Source of the DNA: CAJXMH01 sp040220135
GTDB taxonomy: Bacteria > Bacteroidota > Bacteroidia > Flavobacteriales_E > Vicingaceae
Reading direction: 5' to 3'
NCBI GenBank assembly: GCA_040220135.1
Contig: JAVJTT010000025.1
Coordinates: 1 to 64,000, forward strand
DNA length: 64,000 nucleotides
Position numbers and translations under genes: made by a program. Positions 61,275-64,000 of the stretch are shown here, in pieces. How positions within the stretch are numbered: position 1 is the stretch's first letter; the number at the start of each line of letters is the position of its first letter. Under the pieces are notes generated by a model. It ran no database searches. It was given only the letters and a program-made list of their open reading frames with translations, and was not told the origin of the DNA.

Positions 61275-62891
61275 CTATTTCTCTAATACGAAATTGCCGA
61301 TTATTAAAGCGTCAATTCCTGATCCATAGTAGGCAGAAACCGCATCTTTTGGCGAATGAACTATCGGTTCTTGATTGCGATTAAAACTGGTGTTGATGCT
61401 CATTCCTATGCCAATCTTTTGCTTTAATTGACTTAGGTATTCATGGTACAATGGATTATCGCTTTTGTTAACGGTCTGAATTCTTGCGGTATCGTTAACA
61501 TGGCTTATGGCGAGATTCAGAGCAGGCTCTTTGACTTTGTAATTTATGGTCATGTATGGCGATTGCTGCTGCTTGCCAGTAAAGTGTTGAGCAAAGTCTT
61601 CCTCTAAAACACTGGGACAAAAAGGTCTGAAGCCTTCTCTAAATTTGATTTTCTGATTCAAGATTTGCTTCATCTCTTTTGCTTTTGGATTCGCTAGTAT
61701 AGACCTCGCTCCTAATGCTCTTGGTCCAAATTCATCTCGACCTTGAAACCAAGCAAGCACTTTATTTTGGGCCACTAAATTGGCGGCTATTTCTGCTACA
61801 TTATCAACTCTTTGGTAAGTCAAGTTCATTAAATCCAATTGCTCTTGAATTTGATCATTACTGAATTCTGTTCCTAGGTAGTAATTGGGCGTTGGTTTGG
61901 GCTTATATCCCATTTCATTGGAAACATACCAGGCGGCACCTAAGCTTATTCCATCATCCCCACTGGCAGGTTGCACAAAAAGTTCATCAACAAAGTCGAG
62001 ATTTTGTATGTGACGGTTCACTTCGCAGTTTAGCGCCACTCCGCCTGCCAGACAAACTTTTCTAATACCACTTTGCTTGTGAAACTGAGTAATTGTAGTA
62101 AGAATGGCTTCACACAAACGCTCTTGTGTAGCAGCAGCCACATCTTTGTAATATTGGCTAATGGGTTCAACAGCAATCCTAGGCTTTCCTAAAAGTGAGA
62201 CCAATCGATTACTGTAAGCTGCTTGTTGTCTGGAACCTTGTGGAGCTCCGGCTTTTATCTCTTTTAAAAAAGCATTATTAAGAGTAAAGTGACCCTCTTC
62301 AACTTTTAATATCTCACTTAAGTCTACTTTACTAGCATCTCCATAAGGTGCTAAGCCCATCAATTTATACTCATCAGTATCTCGAGTAAAACCACAGAAT
62401 TGAGTCATGATGGAATAAAATATTCCTAGGCTGTTTGTTCTTTTTTCTTGTTCTTTTATTTCAATTTTACCATCTCTACCAATGGCTTTTTGCAGTGAAA
62501 TGCCATCTCCAGAAGCATCTATACTTAGCAGCATAGCCTCCTCAAAGCCTGAACCATAATAAGCTGAAGCGGCATGCGCTAGGTGGTGATGGATTCTAAT
62601 TACTTTGGGACTGTAGCCAAAAGCGTATTTTAAATATTCTTCTACCACTTTTTCGTAAGCCTCTCCCCATGTGCTGCCATGTGTGGCAACATAAGAAACA
62701 TCTTTCATCGAAATTTGGGCAAAATCAAGGGCAGCTTTAATGCTTAAAAAAGGCAGTTGTCCGGCAGAATGTTTTTTACGATTTAACCTTTCTTCGGCAA
62801 TGGCACATACCACTTCTCCATCTTTAATTAAGGCAGCCGATACATCTTGGTAGCCGGCTCTTACTCCTCCATTTATCCCTAATATGTACAT
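61275..62891 (-). CDS. Carbamoyltransferase (second copy, shorter form)
   Basis: A 538-residue member of the NodU/CmcH family. The N-domain starts 'MYILGINGGVRAGYQDVSAAL', with metal site 'IHHHLAHAASAYYG' and nucleotide site 'LLSIDASGDG'. The YrdC-like C-domain has 'AWFQGRDEFGPRALGARSIL', 'KFREGFRPFCPSV' and 'INTSFNRNQEPIV'. It is only moderately similar to the copy at 36757 and has no DUF5989/SxtJ companions. It is packed one base after the amidotransferase gene. Carbamoylation of a sugar hydroxyl is most likely. Confidence 0.92.
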   Translation of the reverse strand: MYILGINGGVRAGYQDVSAALIKDGEVVCAIAEERLNRKKHSAGQLPFLSIKAALDFAQISMKDVSYVATHGSTWGEAYEKVVEEYLKYAFGYSPKVIRIHHHLAHAASAYYGSGFEEAMLLSIDASGDGISLQKAIGRDGKIEIKEQEKRTNSLGIFYSIMTQFCGFTRDTDEYKLMGLAPYGDASKVDLSEILKVEEGHFTLNNAFLKEIKAGAPQGSRQQAAYSNRLVSLLGKPRIAVEPISQYYKDVAAATQERLCEAILTTITQFHKQSGIRKVCLAGGVALNCEVNRHIQNLDFVDELFVQPASGDDGISLGAAWYVSNEMGYKPKPTPNYYLGTEFSNDQIQEQLDLMNLTYQRVDNVAEIAANLVAQNKVLAWFQGRDEFGPRALGARSILANPKAKEMKQILNQKIKFREGFRPFCPSVLEEDFAQHFTGKQQQSPYMTINYKVKEPALNLAISHVNDTARIQTVNKSDNPLYHEYLSQLKQKIGIGMSINTSFNRNQEPIVHSPKDAVSAYYGSGIDALIIGNFVLEK

Positions 62892-62892
62892 C

Positions 62893-64000
62893 CTATTTTC
62901 CGCAATTAAAATATTTGTCGTAAGCTACCTTGGGAATCAAATTGAATCTCGACAAGAGATAAATCGGCAGCTTAGCCAGTCGAATATAGTTATAACTTGT
63001 TTTATAATCTCTGAAAGTCTTCGGTGGTAAAGCTAAATAGCGCTCAAAATCAGCTCTACTTATGCCCAACCTTTGAATACACAACTCGATTATCTCCTCT
63101 TGTTCTATTTTATAAATACTGTGGGCTCTTTCCAAAGCTACTTGACGATCTAATTGTCCGCTTCTTACCAATGCAGAATCACTGTTCATATTCAGGTCGA
63201 TATTAAACTTTAATCGGTGCACATACTTAATTAAACTGTGATACAAATCGTCAAAATAATGAGCTCCGGGGTAAACCCAATCCAACTCTTTTTTTATAAT
63301 ATTTTCCGCTTCGGATCTCACATAATTATGATAATAGAAAGGAGTTAAGGTTTTTATGCCTTTCATTACTGAATAGTAGAACATTTCTTTTACTCCAAGA
63401 TTAAAGTTGGGCTGATCGGCTTTCCAAGGTTTCAGCTTTACCGTGCCAAATTCTTTTTGAACATTCCTAAGATAGTCTCCATCAAAATACGACCATGACA
63501 GGGGCTTCACCCCTTCGGTTCGAAAAGATTGTCCGATTAAAATGCAGTTTATATTCTCTTTGTGAGCCACCCCATACAAGGAAGAAGCAATCCCAATATC
63601 CGTTCCTAGATTGAGATCAGGAGTTGAGGCTTTCAAGAAGGAAATTTTCAAATCTTTTGCTTCTCGCCAATCCGATGTGATGGTTCTTAATTCTACCCCT
63701 AATTTTTTTACCGCTTTCAGCATGTTTTCGCCGGCTACAGGATTATCAAAACCATCGTTAAAATGGACTGCTAAAGGTCTTAACTTCCATTCTTTAACTA
63801 TTTTGTAAATGAGATAAGTACTATCTCTACCGCCACTGATTCCAACTACACAATCGTATTTTTTATGCTTGTTTTGCTTCTTTAATTTCTCAAAGAACCC
63901 TCTTAAATAAGCTTCTCCTCTTTCATCATTGGGAAAAAGTTGAGTCATTTTATCGTGCAAGTGACAAAAATTGCAAACGCCTTCACGATCGAAAGAAATT
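62893..64000 (-). CDS. N-acetyl sugar amidotransferase (WbpG/PseA-like), partial
   Basis: The frame is open through the right edge. The bases beyond 63960 encode 'ISFDREGVCNFC' in frame, the family's N-terminal zinc CxxC region, so the true start lies outside the window. The PP-loop 'CVVGISGGRDSTYLIYKIV' marks an ATP-pyrophosphatase, with later 'NCILIGQSFRTEGVKPLSW'. The family forms acetamidino groups on sugars such as 2,3-diacetamido-uronates, with ammonia from HisH/HisF-like partners that should lie upstream. It begins the visible part of the long minus-strand operon. Confidence 0.9.
   Translation of the reverse strand, partial: ISFDREGVCNFCHLHDKMTQLFPNDERGEAYLRGFFEKLKKQNKHKKYDCVVGISGGRDSTYLIYKIVKEWKLRPLAVHFNDGFDNPVAGENMLKAVKKLGVELRTITSDWREAKDLKISFLKASTPDLNLGTDIGIASSLYGVAHKENINCILIGQSFRTEGVKPLSWSYFDGDYLRNVQKEFGTVKLKPWKADQPNFNLGVKEMFYYSVMKGIKTLTPFYYHNYVRSEAENIIKKELDWVYPGAHYFDDLYHSLIKYVHRLKFNIDLNMNSDSALVRSGQLDRQVALERAHSIYKIEQEEIIELCIQRLGISRADFERYLALPPKTFRDYKTSYNYIRLAKLPIYLLSRFNLIPKVAYDKYFNCGK

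Noticed and set aside
1..64000. tRNA or rRNA genes, CRISPR arrays, IS elements, prophage
   Set aside because: No cloverleaf-like gap sequence, regular repeat-spacer array, transposase, integrase or phage structural gene was found on reading both strands.

Overview
The window looks like the chromosome of a low-GC marine-type Bacteroidota, probably a Flavobacteriales relative. The evidence is two secreted proteins with type IX secretion (T9SS) C-terminal sorting tails, start-proximal TAnnTTTG-like promoter elements, an OPX lipoprotein with a tyrosine autokinase, a Wzi-type barrel and an OmpA protein with a choice-of-anchor-L domain. TTG and GTG starts are common. No rRNA, tRNA, CRISPR array or insertion sequence was found.

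Layout. 1-13.7 kb is housekeeping and envelope: a partial T9SS adhesin-like protein, an M1 aminopeptidase, a small barrel, ClpB, a DUF2911 lipid-anchored or membrane-anchored protein, a CDGSH iron-sulfur protein, an AsmA-like protein, the OmpA protein and an SPFH/prohibitin. 13.8-36.6 kb is a long, mostly minus-strand capsule/exopolysaccharide locus. It holds export (OPX, Wzc-like kinase, Wzx flippase, Wzy-like polymerase, Wzi), an initiating sugar transferase, four glycosyltransferase-like proteins, AsnB, two nucleotidyltransferase-fold proteins, a bi-domain oxidoreductase, a formyltransferase, a NodB/WbmS-like deacetylase, and one divergent sulfotransferase. 36.7-39.1 kb is a carbamoyltransferase-DUF5989-SxtJ triad, the same gene set as sxtI/K/J, followed by a 40-residue truncated copy of the OPX gene.

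39.5-57.4 kb is the most unusual part. It appears to encode a peptide-modifying (RiPP-like) pathway. On the minus strand lie a PqqD/RRE protein, two sulfotransferases, an HPr-kinase-like protein, a JmjC/cupin oxygenase and an asparagine-synthetase homologue that lacks the glutaminase Cys2, as lasso-peptide cyclases do. A plus-strand island carries two flavin-dependent halogenases, a CmcI-like methyltransferase and a JmjC protein. A second minus-strand block carries a JmjC paralogue, a giant permease-FG-GAP-ASPIC/UnbV fusion, a 53-residue precursor-like peptide and an aspartyl/asparaginyl beta-hydroxylase. The peptide has a WxxPxL leader motif, a T-x-G-G boundary and a short tail rich in Asp, Asn, Trp, Tyr and Ser, so it offers plausible targets for the halogenases, hydroxylases, kinase and sulfotransferases. 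No B2-type leader peptidase is visible, and the tail has no acidic residue at the usual lasso ring position. The product is therefore predicted to be non-canonical.

57.4-64 kb continues the same closely packed minus-strand operon with a GT8-like transferase, SGNH hydrolase, nitrilase-family amidase, polytopic membrane protein, a second carbamoyltransferase and an N-acetyl sugar amidotransferase that runs off the right edge. These look like surface-glycan tailoring genes. Whether they belong to the peptide pathway or to a second glycan locus cannot be decided from sequence alone.
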